Below, one piece after another: positions 7,676 through 16,897 of a stretch of 64,000 nucleotides of DNA. Every line of letters begins with the position of its first letter. Positions within the stretch are counted from its first letter, which is position 1. The stretch is from assembly GCA_944381485.1 (NCBI GenBank), contig CALWLI010000006.1:16639-80638 (forward strand), given 5' to 3'. The translations under genes and the position numbers were made by a program. Source of the DNA: an uncultured Lachnospiraceae bacterium. GTDB taxonomy: Bacteria > Bacillota > Clostridia > Lachnospirales > Lachnospiraceae. Under the pieces are notes generated by a model. That model searched no databases. It saw only the letters and a program-made list of their open reading frames with translations, and was not told where the DNA came from.

Positions 7676-8677
7676 ATGGAGAGCAGATTGTCGATAAATC
7701 AGATTGCCGATATCGCAGGTGTTTCTGTGGCTACCATATCCCGTGTCATCAACAACAGAGGCGGCTATTCCAGAGAGACAGAGGAAAAAGTAAACAGGAT
7801 AATAGAGGAATACAACTACAGGCCCAACGCCAATGCCAGCGGTTTGAGGACCAACAGGAGCCACAGCATCGGGGTCATGGTGCCGGATGTGACGAACGAA
7901 TTCTTCGCAAAGATCATCAGGGAGCTGGATCTCTATTTCCTTAAGCACAGGTATGTGCTTTTGATATGTGATTCCAATGAGGACTCTGAGCTTGAGAACA
8001 TGCATCTGCAGAACCTTCTCACAAAAAACGTGGACGGAATAATATATATCTCCGGAAAAAATGACGTTTTAAAGCCTGAACAGATAGGAGTTCCTGTAGT
8101 CTATGTGGACAGATCTCCGAAAAATGCTGAGGTCATCGTTCACTCGGATAACGAGACCGGCGGATACCTTGCCACATCGGAGCTTATCTCAACCGGCTGC
8201 AAGAGGATAGCCTTTTTCGGCGATGAGAGGCTTCGCTCCCCTGTGAGACGCAGAAGAGACGGATACAGAAGAGCTCTCAAAGAGGCGGGAATGAAAAACC
8301 TTAAGGAGCTGGAGCTCAGCTCTCTTCCGGACTATGAGAGCGCAAGGCAGAGGATGAGAGAGACACTATCAGAGAAGGGCTGCTTTTTTGACGGAGTCTT
8401 TACCACCAACGACATGATGGCCCTGGGCATCATACACGCCCTCTCGGAATTCGGATACAGAGTTCCGGAGGCGGTGAAGGTAGTGGGTTTTGATAATGTC
8501 AGCACTTCAGAGTTCTGTTCTCCCGGAATAACTACCGTGACTCAGGACACGAGGCAGATAGCGGTGAGGGCGGGAGAGGCTCTACTCAAAATGCTGCATG
8601 GAGAATCGATAGAGGAAAAGGACATAAGTATTCCTGTCGCACTTACAAAGAGGGAGTCTACCTCCCGGATGCAATAA
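7676..8677 (+). CDS. LacI-family transcriptional regulator of the sugar operon
   Basis: 333 residues. An N-terminal LacI helix-turn-helix (LSINQIADIAGVSVATISRV, residues 5-24) and hinge (NYRPNANASGLR) precede a periplasmic-binding-protein-like effector domain (SIGVMVPDVTNEFFAKI through VVGFDNVSTSEFCSPGITTV). Such proteins bind an operator as dimers and release it on binding a sugar or sugar phosphate. It is the first gene of the transporter operon; the ABC ATPase starts 31 bp downstream. The effector is inferred to be the sugar of the following allose-type pathway or one of its phosphates. Confidence 0.92.
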   Translation: MESRLSINQIADIAGVSVATISRVINNRGGYSRETEEKVNRIIEEYNYRPNANASGLRTNRSHSIGVMVPDVTNEFFAKIIRELDLYFLKHRYVLLICDSNEDSELENMHLQNLLTKNVDGIIYISGKNDVLKPEQIGVPVVYVDRSPKNAEVIVHSDNETGGYLATSELISTGCKRIAFFGDERLRSPVRRRRDGYRRALKEAGMKNLKELELSSLPDYESARQRMRETLSEKGCFFDGVFTTNDMMALGIIHALSEFGYRVPEAVKVVGFDNVSTSEFCSPGITTVTQDTRQIAVRAGEALLKMLHGESIEEKDISIPVALTKRESTSRMQ

Positions 8678-8708
8678 TCAATAAAGAAAGGACGGTGGAA
8701 GTTTGACG

Positions 8709-10226
8709 ATGGAAGCATTAGTAAGAATGGAGAATGTTACTAAAGAGTTTCCCGGTGTCAAGGCGCTTGACAATATATCCTTCGACATAATGCCCGGAGA
8801 GGTCCACATACTTCTCGGCGAGAACGGCGCAGGCAAATCCACACTCATGAAGATCTTAAGCGGCGTATATCAGCCCACCTCAGGCAAGATATACCTTAAG
8901 GGCAAGGAGTATGACAAGCTCACCCCCAAGGATTCATATGAGAATGGAATAAGTATCATATATCAGGAGCTGAGTGTAATAAACGAGCTCTCGATACTGG
9001 AGAATCTTTTTGTTGGAAAGCTCCCCACAAAAAAGGTCATGGGCATGACTGTAGTGGACTACAAGCTCATGAACGATAAGGCAAAAACAGTGCTTGAGAA
9101 GGTGGGAATAAAGAGAAACCCCAACACTATGGTTGAGGACATAAGCATTTCCGAAAAGCAGCAGTGTGAGATAGCAAAGGCGCTTGTGTCTAATGCGGAT
9201 GTCATCATAATGGATGAGCCCACTACCTCACTTACAACTTCGGAGACGGAGCACCTTTTCAGCATAATCCGCCAGCTTAAGAGCGAGGGCAAGGGTATAG
9301 TATATATCTCACACAAGATGGATGAGATAAAGCAGATCGGAGACAGGGTCACAGTCTTAAAGGACGGTACCTACGTTGGCACAAGGAATGTGGAAGATGT
9401 CAGCGTCGATGATATGATAAAGATGATGGTAGGCCGTGAGATAAAGGGAACCTACCACAATACAGACAGCGAGGATCTGTCAAAGGAACCGGTAGTATTT
9501 GAGGTAAAGAACATAACAAGAAAGGACAGGAAGGTAAACAATGTTTCCTTCGCAGTCCACAAGGGCGAGATCTTAGGCTTTGCAGGCCTTGTGGGTTCGG
9601 GAAGAAGTGAGCTTATGAACGCGATCTTCGGAGCTGAGCCCAGAAGCGCAGGAGAGGTATATATCTACGGACAGAAGGCCGATATAAAGAGTCCCTATGA
9701 CGCTATAAAGAACGGACTTGCCATGGTGACGGAGAACAGACGTGAGACAGGCTTCCTTGATAATTTCAGCATTAAGCAGAACATATCGATAGTGCCTTTC
9801 TTAAAGACCTCAGGAATGAACGGACTTACAGGACTTGTGGACAATAAGGCTGAGGATCAGTATGCGGCCAATGAGAAGGCCGACATGAACATAAAGTGCA
9901 GAGACGTGGAGCAGAACATAACAGAGCTCTCCGGAGGAAACCAGCAGAAGGTCATCCTCGGAAAGTGGATGGCTGCGGATTCAAAGGTAGTCATCTTTGA
10001 CGAGCCCACAAAGGGAATAGACGTGGGAAGTAAGAGCGAGATCTACGTTCTTATGAGAAAACTCGCAAGCGAAGGCAAGGGAGTTGTCATGGTATCATCG
10101 GAGCTTCCGGAGCTGCTTTCCGTATGTGACAGGATATGCGTATTCAGAGACGGAGAGATAAGAATGACCTACGATATCTCCGAGGCAACGGAAGAGAAAA
10201 TAGTAAAAACATCCACAGGTGAATAA
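8709..10226 (+). CDS. Sugar ABC transporter ATP-binding protein, RbsA/AlsA type (operon 1)
   Basis: 505 residues with two fused nucleotide-binding domains, as in RbsA/AlsA/MglA. The first has Walker A GENGAGKST (about residues 37-45) and Walker B VIIMDEPTTSL. The second has the degenerate Walker A GLVGSGRSE and the signature LSGGNQQKV, which is normal for this family. It energises uptake of a ribose/allose-like sugar with the permease and binding protein that follow. ATG 8709 is preferred to the TTG at 8703 because it fits the family N-terminus and its spacing from the GGTGGAAG motif. The order ATPase, permease, binding protein differs from operon 2. Confidence 0.93.
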   Translation: MEALVRMENVTKEFPGVKALDNISFDIMPGEVHILLGENGAGKSTLMKILSGVYQPTSGKIYLKGKEYDKLTPKDSYENGISIIYQELSVINELSILENLFVGKLPTKKVMGMTVVDYKLMNDKAKTVLEKVGIKRNPNTMVEDISISEKQQCEIAKALVSNADVIIMDEPTTSLTTSETEHLFSIIRQLKSEGKGIVYISHKMDEIKQIGDRVTVLKDGTYVGTRNVEDVSVDDMIKMMVGREIKGTYHNTDSEDLSKEPVVFEVKNITRKDRKVNNVSFAVHKGEILGFAGLVGSGRSELMNAIFGAEPRSAGEVYIYGQKADIKSPYDAIKNGLAMVTENRRETGFLDNFSIKQNISIVPFLKTSGMNGLTGLVDNKAEDQYAANEKADMNIKCRDVEQNITELSGGNQQKVILGKWMAADSKVVIFDEPTKGIDVGSKSEIYVLMRKLASEGKGVVMVSSELPELLSVCDRICVFRDGEIRMTYDISEATEEKIVKTSTGE

Positions 10227-10238
10227 GAGGTAAAAAAA

Positions 10239-11204
10239 ATGAGCGAAAATAATGTAAAGAAACAAAATCAGAATTTCGGCGTTTTGTGGCAGAGATACGG
10301 TACTATAGGAATTTTCCTTCTGCTTCTGGTGCTTCTCACCATAGCAAAGCCCAGCAGCGTGTTCAACTCCAGCAGTATTCCTCAGATACTGAAGCAGTCA
10401 TCAGTTAACATCCTGCTTGCTCTGGGCGAGTTCTTCGCAATACTTATCGCGGGAATCGACCTTTCAGTAGGTGCTGTTGCAGGACTCGTGGGAATCTTCT
10501 CGGCACAGATGATGGTTGCGGGAATCCCGGTTCCCGTGGCTGTGGTTGCGGGAGTGCTCTTCGGAACCATAGCAGGTTTCATAAACGGTATGCTGGTAAA
10601 TAAGACTGACCTTCACCCCTTCATCATCACTCTGGGTACTCAGTCCATATATCAGGGACTTATGCTGGTTATCTCAAAGTCACAGAATATTTACGGCTTC
10701 CCCACCAGCTTCACAGCAACTATGAGCGCAAGCATAGGCTTTGTACCTGTCACAGTCATAATAGCTCTGGTTGTTGCCGTTATACTCTGGTTCTTCACAA
10801 CAAAGTGCAAGGCAGGACGTAATATATACGCCCTCGGCGGAAACAAGGATGCAGCCTGGTACTCAGGTGTAAATGTAAAGCTTCACACTCTCGTGGTATT
10901 CATGATCTCAGGAACCTGCTCAGGTATCGCAGGAATAGTCCTTCTCGGACGTGTAGGAGCGGCAGCTCCCACTGCAGGTACAGGCTATGAGACCTACGCC
11001 ATAGCAGCTTCCATCATAGGTGGAACAAGCTTTATGGGTGGTAAGGGAAAGATCCCCGGAGTAGTTGTGGGAGGTCTTATTATAGGACTTATCAACTATG
11101 GAATGACAGCACTTACAATACCTTCAAGCTATCAGAAGATCGTCATGGGTGCTTTGATAATCATATCAGTAGCTATTGATCACCTTGTTGCAACAAAGAA
11201 ATAA
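10239..11204 (+). CDS. Sugar ABC transporter permease, RbsC/AlsC type (operon 1)
   Basis: 321 residues, strongly hydrophobic with about eight or more membrane segments. It carries the BPD_transp_2 family motif GEFFAILIAGIDLSVGAVAGL and the conserved GGNKDAAWYSGVNV and AIAASIIGGTSFMGGKG loops, where the last contacts the ATPase. It forms the membrane channel of the importer together with the preceding ATPase gene, 12 bp upstream. Confidence 0.93.
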   Translation: MSENNVKKQNQNFGVLWQRYGTIGIFLLLLVLLTIAKPSSVFNSSSIPQILKQSSVNILLALGEFFAILIAGIDLSVGAVAGLVGIFSAQMMVAGIPVPVAVVAGVLFGTIAGFINGMLVNKTDLHPFIITLGTQSIYQGLMLVISKSQNIYGFPTSFTATMSASIGFVPVTVIIALVVAVILWFFTTKCKAGRNIYALGGNKDAAWYSGVNVKLHTLVVFMISGTCSGIAGIVLLGRVGAAAPTAGTGYETYAIAASIIGGTSFMGGKGKIPGVVVGGLIIGLINYGMTALTIPSSYQKIVMGALIIISVAIDHLVATKK

Positions 11205-11343
11205 TTAAGCAAAGATAAAATAAAAAATAAATCATTTGTAAGCTTAAGTACAAAACTGTATTTTATAATGATTCCAAGTCCGGGAAATAAGGCTTTGCCA
11301 CGGTGGCGGGCCTTCAGCCGGACAGAATATAAAGGAGGAAAAA

Positions 11344-12408
11344 ATGAAAAAGAAATTATTAACAGCAGCAGTTTGCGCCGCTATGGTCATGGGACTTGCG
11401 GCATGCTCTTCATCAACAGCGGAAGAGACAACAGCAGCAGCAGAGACAGAGGCAGCTGCAGAGGAGACTGAAGCAGCAGAGGCTGAGGCAGAGGCTGAGG
11501 GAGATGCCGCAGCGGCATCAGACGCTACCTACGCTATGGTACTCAAGACTCAGGCTACAGACTTCTGGGTAAAGATGTGGAACGGAATCGAGGCTAAGGC
11601 TGAGGAGATGGGCGTAAATGTTGACCTTTACGCTGCACAGAGCGAGCAGGACCTTGAGGGTCAGCTTGCTATAGTTGAGAACTGCGTAAACCAGAACTAC
11701 ACAGGAATCGGTGTTGCACCCCTTTCATCAGTTAACGTTCTTCCCGCTATAGGACAGGCTACAGAGAAGGGCATCACAGTAGTAAACGTTGATGCAAAGT
11801 TTGACGCTGACGAGCTTGCAAACCAGGGTGGAGCTTGCGTGGCTTTCGTTTCAACAGATAACGTTGCAGTAGGAAACAAGGGAGCACAGTGGATAGTTGA
11901 TCAGCTTGAGCCCGGTTCACAGGTACTTGTAATCGAAGGAAAGTCAGGAGACCAGTCTTCTGAGGACAGAACAAACGGTGCTACTCAGGCCTTCGAGGAC
12001 GGCGGAATGGAGATCGTAGGAAGCCAGTCATGCGATTGGGATCGTCAGACAACCATGGACGCAGTTGCAACCTTCATCCAGCAGTATCCTGACCTTAAGG
12101 GAATCTACTGCTGTAACGACGGAATGGCTCTCGGAGCTCTTCAGGCAGTTATCAATGCTGACAAGGTAGGAGATATCCTTGTAGTTGGTACAGACGGAGA
12201 CAAGGAAGCTGTACAGTCAGTTGCTGACGGACAGCTCAGCGCTACAGTTGCTCAGGATCCCGCTCAGATAGGTGCTACAAGCCTTGAGCTTCTTGTTGAG
12301 GCCGTTGAGGCAGGCAACAAGGGTGAGGTTGGAGTATTCCCTGAGACAACACCCGTTGAGTCAGTTCTCATCGATTCAACAAACGCTTCAGAGTACCTTG
12401 CAGAGTAA
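11344..12408 (+). CDS. Sugar-binding lipoprotein of ABC transporter (operon 1)
   Basis: 354 residues. A lipoprotein signal peptide ends at GLAACSSS (Cys21). An Ala/Glu/Thr-rich flexible linker runs to about residue 58, then comes a type-1 periplasmic-binding domain (TYAMVLKTQATDFWVKMWNGIEAKAEEMG onward, read as separate strands, with NVDAKFDAD and GTDGDKEAVQSVADG). This is the RbsB/AlsB family of aldopentose/aldohexose binders. Anchored outside the membrane, it delivers sugar to the permease. The 139-nt gap upstream includes a small hairpin (AAGGC 11289-11293 with 11310-11314) and a strong AAAGGAGG ribosome binding site, which may raise its expression above its neighbours. Confidence 0.93.
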   Translation: MKKKLLTAAVCAAMVMGLAACSSSTAEETTAAAETEAAAEETEAAEAEAEAEGDAAAASDATYAMVLKTQATDFWVKMWNGIEAKAEEMGVNVDLYAAQSEQDLEGQLAIVENCVNQNYTGIGVAPLSSVNVLPAIGQATEKGITVVNVDAKFDADELANQGGACVAFVSTDNVAVGNKGAQWIVDQLEPGSQVLVIEGKSGDQSSEDRTNGATQAFEDGGMEIVGSQSCDWDRQTTMDAVATFIQQYPDLKGIYCCNDGMALGALQAVINADKVGDILVVGTDGDKEAVQSVADGQLSATVAQDPAQIGATSLELLVEAVEAGNKGEVGVFPETTPVESVLIDSTNASEYLAE

Positions 12409-12463
12409 TAGTAAAACTGCGATACTTGAACAGACCGTAAAAAAATATTAATATGTAGATAAG

Positions 12464-12498
12464 CTTGAGTCAGTATAAGTAACTTATGCTGACTCAAG
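12464..12498 (+). other. Near-perfect intercistronic hairpin between binding-protein gene and rpiB
   Basis: Arms 12464-12480 and 12482-12498 (17 nt each) are complementary except for one T-G wobble. There is no T run behind it, so it is not a standard terminator. Hairpins after highly expressed binding-protein genes often stabilise the upstream mRNA or reduce read-through; here that is an inference. Confidence 0.7.
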
Positions 12499-12570
12499 TA
12501 ATATAAGAGACTTAAAGGACATTCATATTTCGGAGGATATCGTATTTTCCGAAAATAAGGAGGAGACAAG

Positions 12571-13035
12571 ATGAAAGTAGGATTCGGCTGTGACCATGTT
12601 GCAATTGAGCTCAAGAATATTTTGATGGAGCACCTCAAGGAAAAAGGCTATGAGTGTGTGGATTACGGAACTTACGACCCCAATGTCAAGGCCAACTATC
12701 CGGAGTACGGACTCAAGGTGGCTGAGGCTGTTATGAGAGGAGAGGTTGAAAAGGGAGTGCTCATATGCGGCACCGGAATAGGAATATCTCTCGCGGCAAA
12801 CAAGGTTCCCGGAATCAGGGCTGCAGTCTGCAGCGAGCCCTACTCTGCAAGACTTACTGTGGAGCACAACAATGCGAACATCATTGCCATGGGAGCAAGA
12901 GTCGTAGGCTCAGAGCTTGCAAAGATGATAGTTGACGAGTTTTTTGATGCCAAATTCCAGGGCGGACGTCACGAGATGAGAGTAAACATGATCTCTGATA
13001 TTGAAAAGAAATACGGAGCTGAGTGGCATGAGTAA
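12571..13035 (+). CDS. rpiB: RpiB/LacAB-family sugar-phosphate isomerase (allose-6-phosphate or ribose-5-phosphate)
   Basis: 154 residues. It shows the RpiB active-site loop LICGTGIGISLAANK (about residues 64-78, catalytic Cys66), an N-terminal CDHVAIELK and the HNNANIIAMGARV segment with the ring-opening histidine. RpiB enzymes interconvert ribose 5-phosphate and ribulose 5-phosphate, and the E. coli enzyme also converts allose 6-phosphate to allulose 6-phosphate. With AlsE and AlsK in the same operon the second reaction is the likelier role. The RBS AAGGAGG is strong. The stop codon overlaps the next start. Confidence 0.9.
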   Translation: MKVGFGCDHVAIELKNILMEHLKEKGYECVDYGTYDPNVKANYPEYGLKVAEAVMRGEVEKGVLICGTGIGISLAANKVPGIRAAVCSEPYSARLTVEHNNANIIAMGARVVGSELAKMIVDEFFDAKFQGGRHEMRVNMISDIEKKYGAEWHE

Positions 13036-13981
13036 ATATCTGGGTGTGGAGATCGGAGGGACAAAGCAGCAGATAGTTGTGGGAAACGCCGAGGGGGAGA
13101 TACTCCTGAGAGAATCGGTAAAGCTTTCCTACAAGCGGGGAGCTGAGGACATTCTGGACTGGATCAGGGAGAAGACAGAATATCTTCTTTCGGAATACAG
13201 TGATACAGAAGCCATAGGAGTGGGCTTCGGAGGCCCCTTGGAAAGCGCCACAGGAAGAGTGCTTTGCTCTCTCCAGGTACCCGGATGGAAGGACTTTAAG
13301 CTCAAGGAGTGGTTTGAGCAGACTTTCGGAAAGAGGACCGTGGTAGTAAATGACACGGTGGCAGGCGGAATAGCCGAGCTGAGGCTTGGAGCGGGACGAG
13401 GCTCCCGGCGCCTGTTTTACACAAATATAGGGACCGGAATAGGAGGAGGCCTCTATATAGACGGCACATACTATGACGGCTCGGGGACAGGAGCTTCCTA
13501 CCTGGGAAATTCACTGATACCGGACCGAACTTCTGATGAGCCCGGGAAGGCTGTCAGGCTGGAGCTTATATGCTCCGGAAGGAGTATAGAGAACAGGCTG
13601 AATACCGAGGGCTATGTGCCGGAGAGTTCCCTGCTTTTTGAAAAGATAAAGGCGGGGCAGAGGATCGATGCCTCTGACCTTGGAGAGGCTGCGAGAAAAA
13701 AAGACAACTTTGCCCTGACGGAGCTTAAGATGACAGCGGAATCATTTTCCATAGGGCTTGCAAATGTTCTCGCGCTGGAGGGCCCCGACAGGATAGTCAT
13801 AGGGGGAGGCGTAGCCAAGATGGGAGATATACTCTTTGACGCTATCAGAAAGTATACGGATGAGTATGCCTTTGTGGCCCACAAGGGAAGATACGAGATA
13901 TACCCCTCAGAGCTTATGGATGATGCCGTGCCTGCAGGCTCTCTGCTCGTTGCGGCAGGATTTTTGACAGAGGGTATTTGA
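13028..13981 (+). CDS. Divergent ROK-family protein lacking the ExGH and zinc motifs
   Basis: 317 residues from ATG 13028, which overlaps the rpiB stop (ATGAGTAA). It has the actin-like ATPase fold of ROK proteins: phosphate loop GVEIGGTKQQ (6-15), the ND pair carrying the catalytic aspartate (VVVNDTVAGG, 106-114) and the GTGIGGG adenosine loop (135-141). However, the substrate-binding ExGH motif reads SYLGN (157-161) and the CxCGxxGC zinc cluster is absent, whereas the two other ROK proteins of this window keep both. It may phosphorylate an unusual substrate, or be non-catalytic. The function is not assigned. Confidence 0.75.
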   Translation: MSKYLGVEIGGTKQQIVVGNAEGEILLRESVKLSYKRGAEDILDWIREKTEYLLSEYSDTEAIGVGFGGPLESATGRVLCSLQVPGWKDFKLKEWFEQTFGKRTVVVNDTVAGGIAELRLGAGRGSRRLFYTNIGTGIGGGLYIDGTYYDGSGTGASYLGNSLIPDRTSDEPGKAVRLELICSGRSIENRLNTEGYVPESSLLFEKIKAGQRIDASDLGEAARKKDNFALTELKMTAESFSIGLANVLALEGPDRIVIGGGVAKMGDILFDAIRKYTDEYAFVAHKGRYEIYPSELMDDAVPAGSLLVAAGFLTEGI

Positions 13982-14046
13982 TTTGGAAACAGAGCGAACT
14001 TTCGCTTTAACATATTAAAACAGACAAAATGAAGGGAGAAATAAAA

Positions 14047-14736
14047 ATGAAAGCTGAATTTGCGCCTTCACTTATGTGCATGGATTTTCTCAACATCAAG
14101 GAGCAGATGGAGATACTCAACAAGAGGATAGACATGTACCACTGCGATATAATGGACGGACATTTCTGTAAGAACATCACCTTGTCCCCCGACCTTATAA
14201 AGACCTTCGGGACACTTACAGACCTTCCCATGGATGTACATCTTATGACTACGAACCCTACGGACTGGATAGAGCTTTTGGCAAAGGCGGGAGCAGAGTA
14301 CATCTCACCTCACGCTGAGACTATAAATACTGATGCCTTCAGGGTAATGAACCTGATAGAGTCGCTGGGATGCAAAAAGGGAGTGGTATTAAACCCCGCA
14401 ACTCCTTTGAGCTATATAAAGCACTATCTCAACAGGATAGATATGCTGACCATAATGACCGTGGACGTGGGCTTTGCCGGACAGCCCTTCATAGCCGAGA
14501 TGCTTGACAAGATAAGAGAGGCTGCGGAGCTGAGAGAGAAGTACGGCTACAGCTACAAGATACAGATAGACGGCTCCTGCAATGTGAATACCTTCAAGAG
14601 TCTCAGAGAGGCCGGAGCGGATGTGTTTGTAGTGGGATCCTCAGGACTTTTCAAAAATGATCCTGATCTCAACAAAGCCTGCGATATAATGTACGAGAAT
14701 TTTGAAAAGGAAACCGGAGAAGCGGTTTACAGATAA
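14047..14736 (+). CDS. alsE: D-allulose-6-phosphate 3-epimerase
   Basis: 229 residues of the ribulose-phosphate 3-epimerase TIM-barrel family. Conserved stretches are FAPSLMCMDF (N-terminus), the metal-binding CDIMDGHF and DVHLMTT, and MTVDVGFAGQPFI followed by IDGSCNVNTF. The closest match to memory is E. coli AlsE (LNP-TP, DGSCN, SGLF patterns) rather than Rpe. The reaction is D-allulose 6-phosphate to D-fructose 6-phosphate, the last step before glycolysis. ATG 14047 is preferred to ATG 14029 because AAGGGAG lies just before it. Spacing to the next gene is 29 bp. Confidence 0.85.
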   Translation: MKAEFAPSLMCMDFLNIKEQMEILNKRIDMYHCDIMDGHFCKNITLSPDLIKTFGTLTDLPMDVHLMTTNPTDWIELLAKAGAEYISPHAETINTDAFRVMNLIESLGCKKGVVLNPATPLSYIKHYLNRIDMLTIMTVDVGFAGQPFIAEMLDKIREAAELREKYGYSYKIQIDGSCNVNTFKSLREAGADVFVVGSSGLFKNDPDLNKACDIMYENFEKETGEAVYR

Positions 14737-14765
14737 TAAAGAGTTTTAACGAAACAGGAGAGACC

Positions 14766-15689
14766 TTGAGTATGGGTTATATACTTGGAATAGATGTTGG
14801 AGGAACAAATACAAGGCTTGGACTGGTATCCGAGAAGGGAGAGCTGACAGAGTTTGTCAGGGAGGCCACAAGTCAGTACAACAGAGAAGGTGAGGCTGTA
14901 GGCCTTTTTATAGGCATAATCAGAAGGTATATTGAGGAACATGCCACGGGCAAGGAAATAGATGCCATTTCCGTGGGCTTTCCCTCCACTGTGGACAAGG
15001 AGAGAAGGAGAGTCATCGAGACTCCGAATATAGTGGGGCTCAACAATATCCCTGTGGTGGACACCTTGGAGAGGGAGTTTAACGTGCCTGTATTCCTGGA
15101 GAGAGACACCTGCCTTATCCTCATAAATGACATGGAGAAAAATCATATTCCGGGCGAGGGCGTTGCCATAGGTATTTACTACGGCACCGGCATAGGTAAT
15201 GCCATATCCATAGACGGAAAGATATTTACCGGAAAGCATGGGGTCAGTGCCGAGCTGGGACATATTCCTATGAGAGGCGTGGACGGACGCTGCGGCTGCG
15301 GGAACAGCTCCTGCGCGGAGATAGTAGCCTGCGGAAGAGCCCTGGAAGGCATCATTAAAAAACACTTTGCGGGCTCTGACATCAGCAAAGTTTTTGTGGA
15401 GCATGGAGATTCAGAGATAATAAAGAGGTTTGTTGATGACCTTGCCATCCCTGCCGCCACAGAGATAAACATACTCGATCCCGACTATATAATCATAGGA
15501 GGAGGACTTCCCAACATGGAGGGCTTTCCCAGGGAGGAGCTGGAGAGGCATATACACAGGTATGCGAGAAAACCTCTGCCGGATGAGGATCTCAAGTTCA
15601 TATACTCCAAGGAGGGACAGGAGAGCGGCGTCATGGGCGCTGCCATACATGCGAGAAAAGAGCTCTTAAAGAGAGAAAAAGGAGTTTAA
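14766..15689 (+). CDS. alsK: ROK-family sugar kinase, probable D-allose kinase
   Basis: 307 residues with all ROK features: GIDVGGTNTR phosphate loop, ERDTCLILI region with the catalytic aspartate, YYGTGIGNAI adenosine loop, AELGHIP (ExGH) and the cysteine cluster CGCGNSSC. The C-terminal segment NILDPDYIIIGGGLPNMEGF resembles E. coli AlsK closely. It would phosphorylate imported D-allose to allose 6-phosphate, feeding RpiB and AlsE. A TTG at 14766 with AGGAG 5 nt upstream is taken as start; ATG 14772 is an alternative. It is the last gene before a terminator. Confidence 0.82.
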   Translation: MSMGYILGIDVGGTNTRLGLVSEKGELTEFVREATSQYNREGEAVGLFIGIIRRYIEEHATGKEIDAISVGFPSTVDKERRRVIETPNIVGLNNIPVVDTLEREFNVPVFLERDTCLILINDMEKNHIPGEGVAIGIYYGTGIGNAISIDGKIFTGKHGVSAELGHIPMRGVDGRCGCGNSSCAEIVACGRALEGIIKKHFAGSDISKVFVEHGDSEIIKRFVDDLAIPAATEINILDPDYIIIGGGLPNMEGFPREELERHIHRYARKPLPDEDLKFIYSKEGQESGVMGAAIHARKELLKREKGV

Positions 15690-15716
15690 AATCAATAGGA
15701 TCATTCTTTAATTATT

Positions 15717-15764
15717 TCACCGATCCTGGGGTCTTTAGCAGGGCACCCGGGTCGGTGATTTTTT
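15717..15764 (+). terminator. Rho-independent terminator of the allose-type operon
   Basis: TCACCGATCC (15717-15726) pairs with GGGTCGGTGA (15749-15758) with one wobble, followed by TTTTTT. It separates the first sugar operon from the second. Confidence 0.85.
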
Positions 15765-15864
15765 GTGCCGGTTTTCGCTTATTTTTTGTATAGATAAATG
15801 TGACAAATTTTACAGATTAAATTTATTTAAGTTCACTAAAATTCAAAATCTTTCACAAAATATG

Positions 15865-15893
15865 TTGAAATTTTTCATATATATTCATATAAT
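15865..15893 (+). promoter_or_regulatory. Sigma-A type promoter of the second sugar operon
   Basis: TTGAAA (15865-15870) and TATAAT (15888-15893) are exactly 17 bp apart inside a very AT-rich stretch, 40 bp before the start codon at 15934. No copy of the GTAA-N4-TTAC motif is seen here. Confidence 0.75.
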
Positions 15894-15933
15894 TCCAAAT
15901 ATAAGATAAAAATATGAAAGGATATGAAAAAGA

Positions 15934-16860
15934 ATGAATTTTGCGGGTAGAATGAATTCCTTTATTTTAAGAGGTGATAAGGACTTATATGACACCATTG
16001 ACACTTACCATAAAGTTCCCGGAATAACACATCTGGAATTTAATTATCCTGAGCATATAAAGAAATATGATTTGGAAAAGATTAAAGAGCATATAGGGGA
16101 CATGAAGGTAAACGGAGTTGCAATGAGATTCAAAGCCCCCTTCATCAACGGAGAGTTTACCAACCCGGATGAGAAAGTAAGGCGGGAGGCCATAGATCTG
16201 TGCAAGGAAGCCATAGATGTGTGCAGAGAGCTCAAGGGAGAGGTTGTCACAGTATGGCAGGCATATGACGGATTTGACTATCCTTTTTCCGTTAATTATG
16301 AGGAAGCCTGGGAAAAGATGGTATCAGCCTTCAGAGAGATCTGTGACTACGCTGCAGACGATATCAAGATCAGCATAGAGTATAAGCCCTATGAGCCGAG
16401 AAATTATGCCATGCTCGACGGAGCCGGGACTACTCTTCTCATGATAAAAGAGGTAGGAAGAGAAAATCTTGGTATGACTCTTGACATATGCCACATGCTT
16501 ATGAAGCACGACAATCCTGCGATGTACGCAGCTATTGCTCTTAAGCAGGGAAAGCTCTTCGGTCTGCATCTCAATGACGGCTATTGTGCTATGGACAGCG
16601 GACTTATCTTCGGAACGGTAAACCTGCCTCAGTGTATAGAGCTGGTTTATTACCTTAAAAAATACGATTATAAGGGAACTCTGTTCTTTGACACCTTCCC
16701 CATCAGAGAATGCGTGGAAGCTGAGGTCAGCCAGAACATAAGCATGGTAAAGAAGATATCCGATGCCATCGATAAGATAGGCATGGATGAGATAGAGAGG
16801 ATCATATCCTCCCACGACGGAGTGGAAGTGAATAAGCTCCTTATGAATATGCTTATTTAA
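15934..16860 (+). CDS. TIM-barrel sugar isomerase resembling L-rhamnose isomerase (RhaI type)
   Basis: 308 residues of the xylose-isomerase-like TIM-barrel superfamily. Likely metal ligands are Glu149 (SIEYKPYEP), Asp184 (LDICHM), His212 (GLHLNDGY) and Asp253 (FFDTFP). The HLND motif followed by an acidic residue and FGTVN, and the 35-residue spacing between the first two ligands, are those of the Pseudomonas stutzeri-type L-rhamnose isomerase, which also interconverts D-allose and D-allulose. As first gene of an operon with a sugar importer and kinases, it probably isomerises the imported free sugar. The substrate is inferred, not proven; a 3-epimerase is the main alternative. Confidence 0.75.
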   Translation: MNFAGRMNSFILRGDKDLYDTIDTYHKVPGITHLEFNYPEHIKKYDLEKIKEHIGDMKVNGVAMRFKAPFINGEFTNPDEKVRREAIDLCKEAIDVCRELKGEVVTVWQAYDGFDYPFSVNYEEAWEKMVSAFREICDYAADDIKISIEYKPYEPRNYAMLDGAGTTLLMIKEVGRENLGMTLDICHMLMKHDNPAMYAAIALKQGKLFGLHLNDGYCAMDSGLIFGTVNLPQCIELVYYLKKYDYKGTLFFDTFPIRECVEAEVSQNISMVKKISDAIDKIGMDEIERIISSHDGVEVNKLLMNMLI

Positions 16861-16897
16861 TAAGGGTAAAAATATAAAAGGGAAAAGGAGAAAAAGT

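Noticed and set aside
14727-15404. Open frame of 225 codons on the minus strand.
   Set aside because: It is antisense to alsK, which has clear family motifs; no domain is recognisable in the antisense product.
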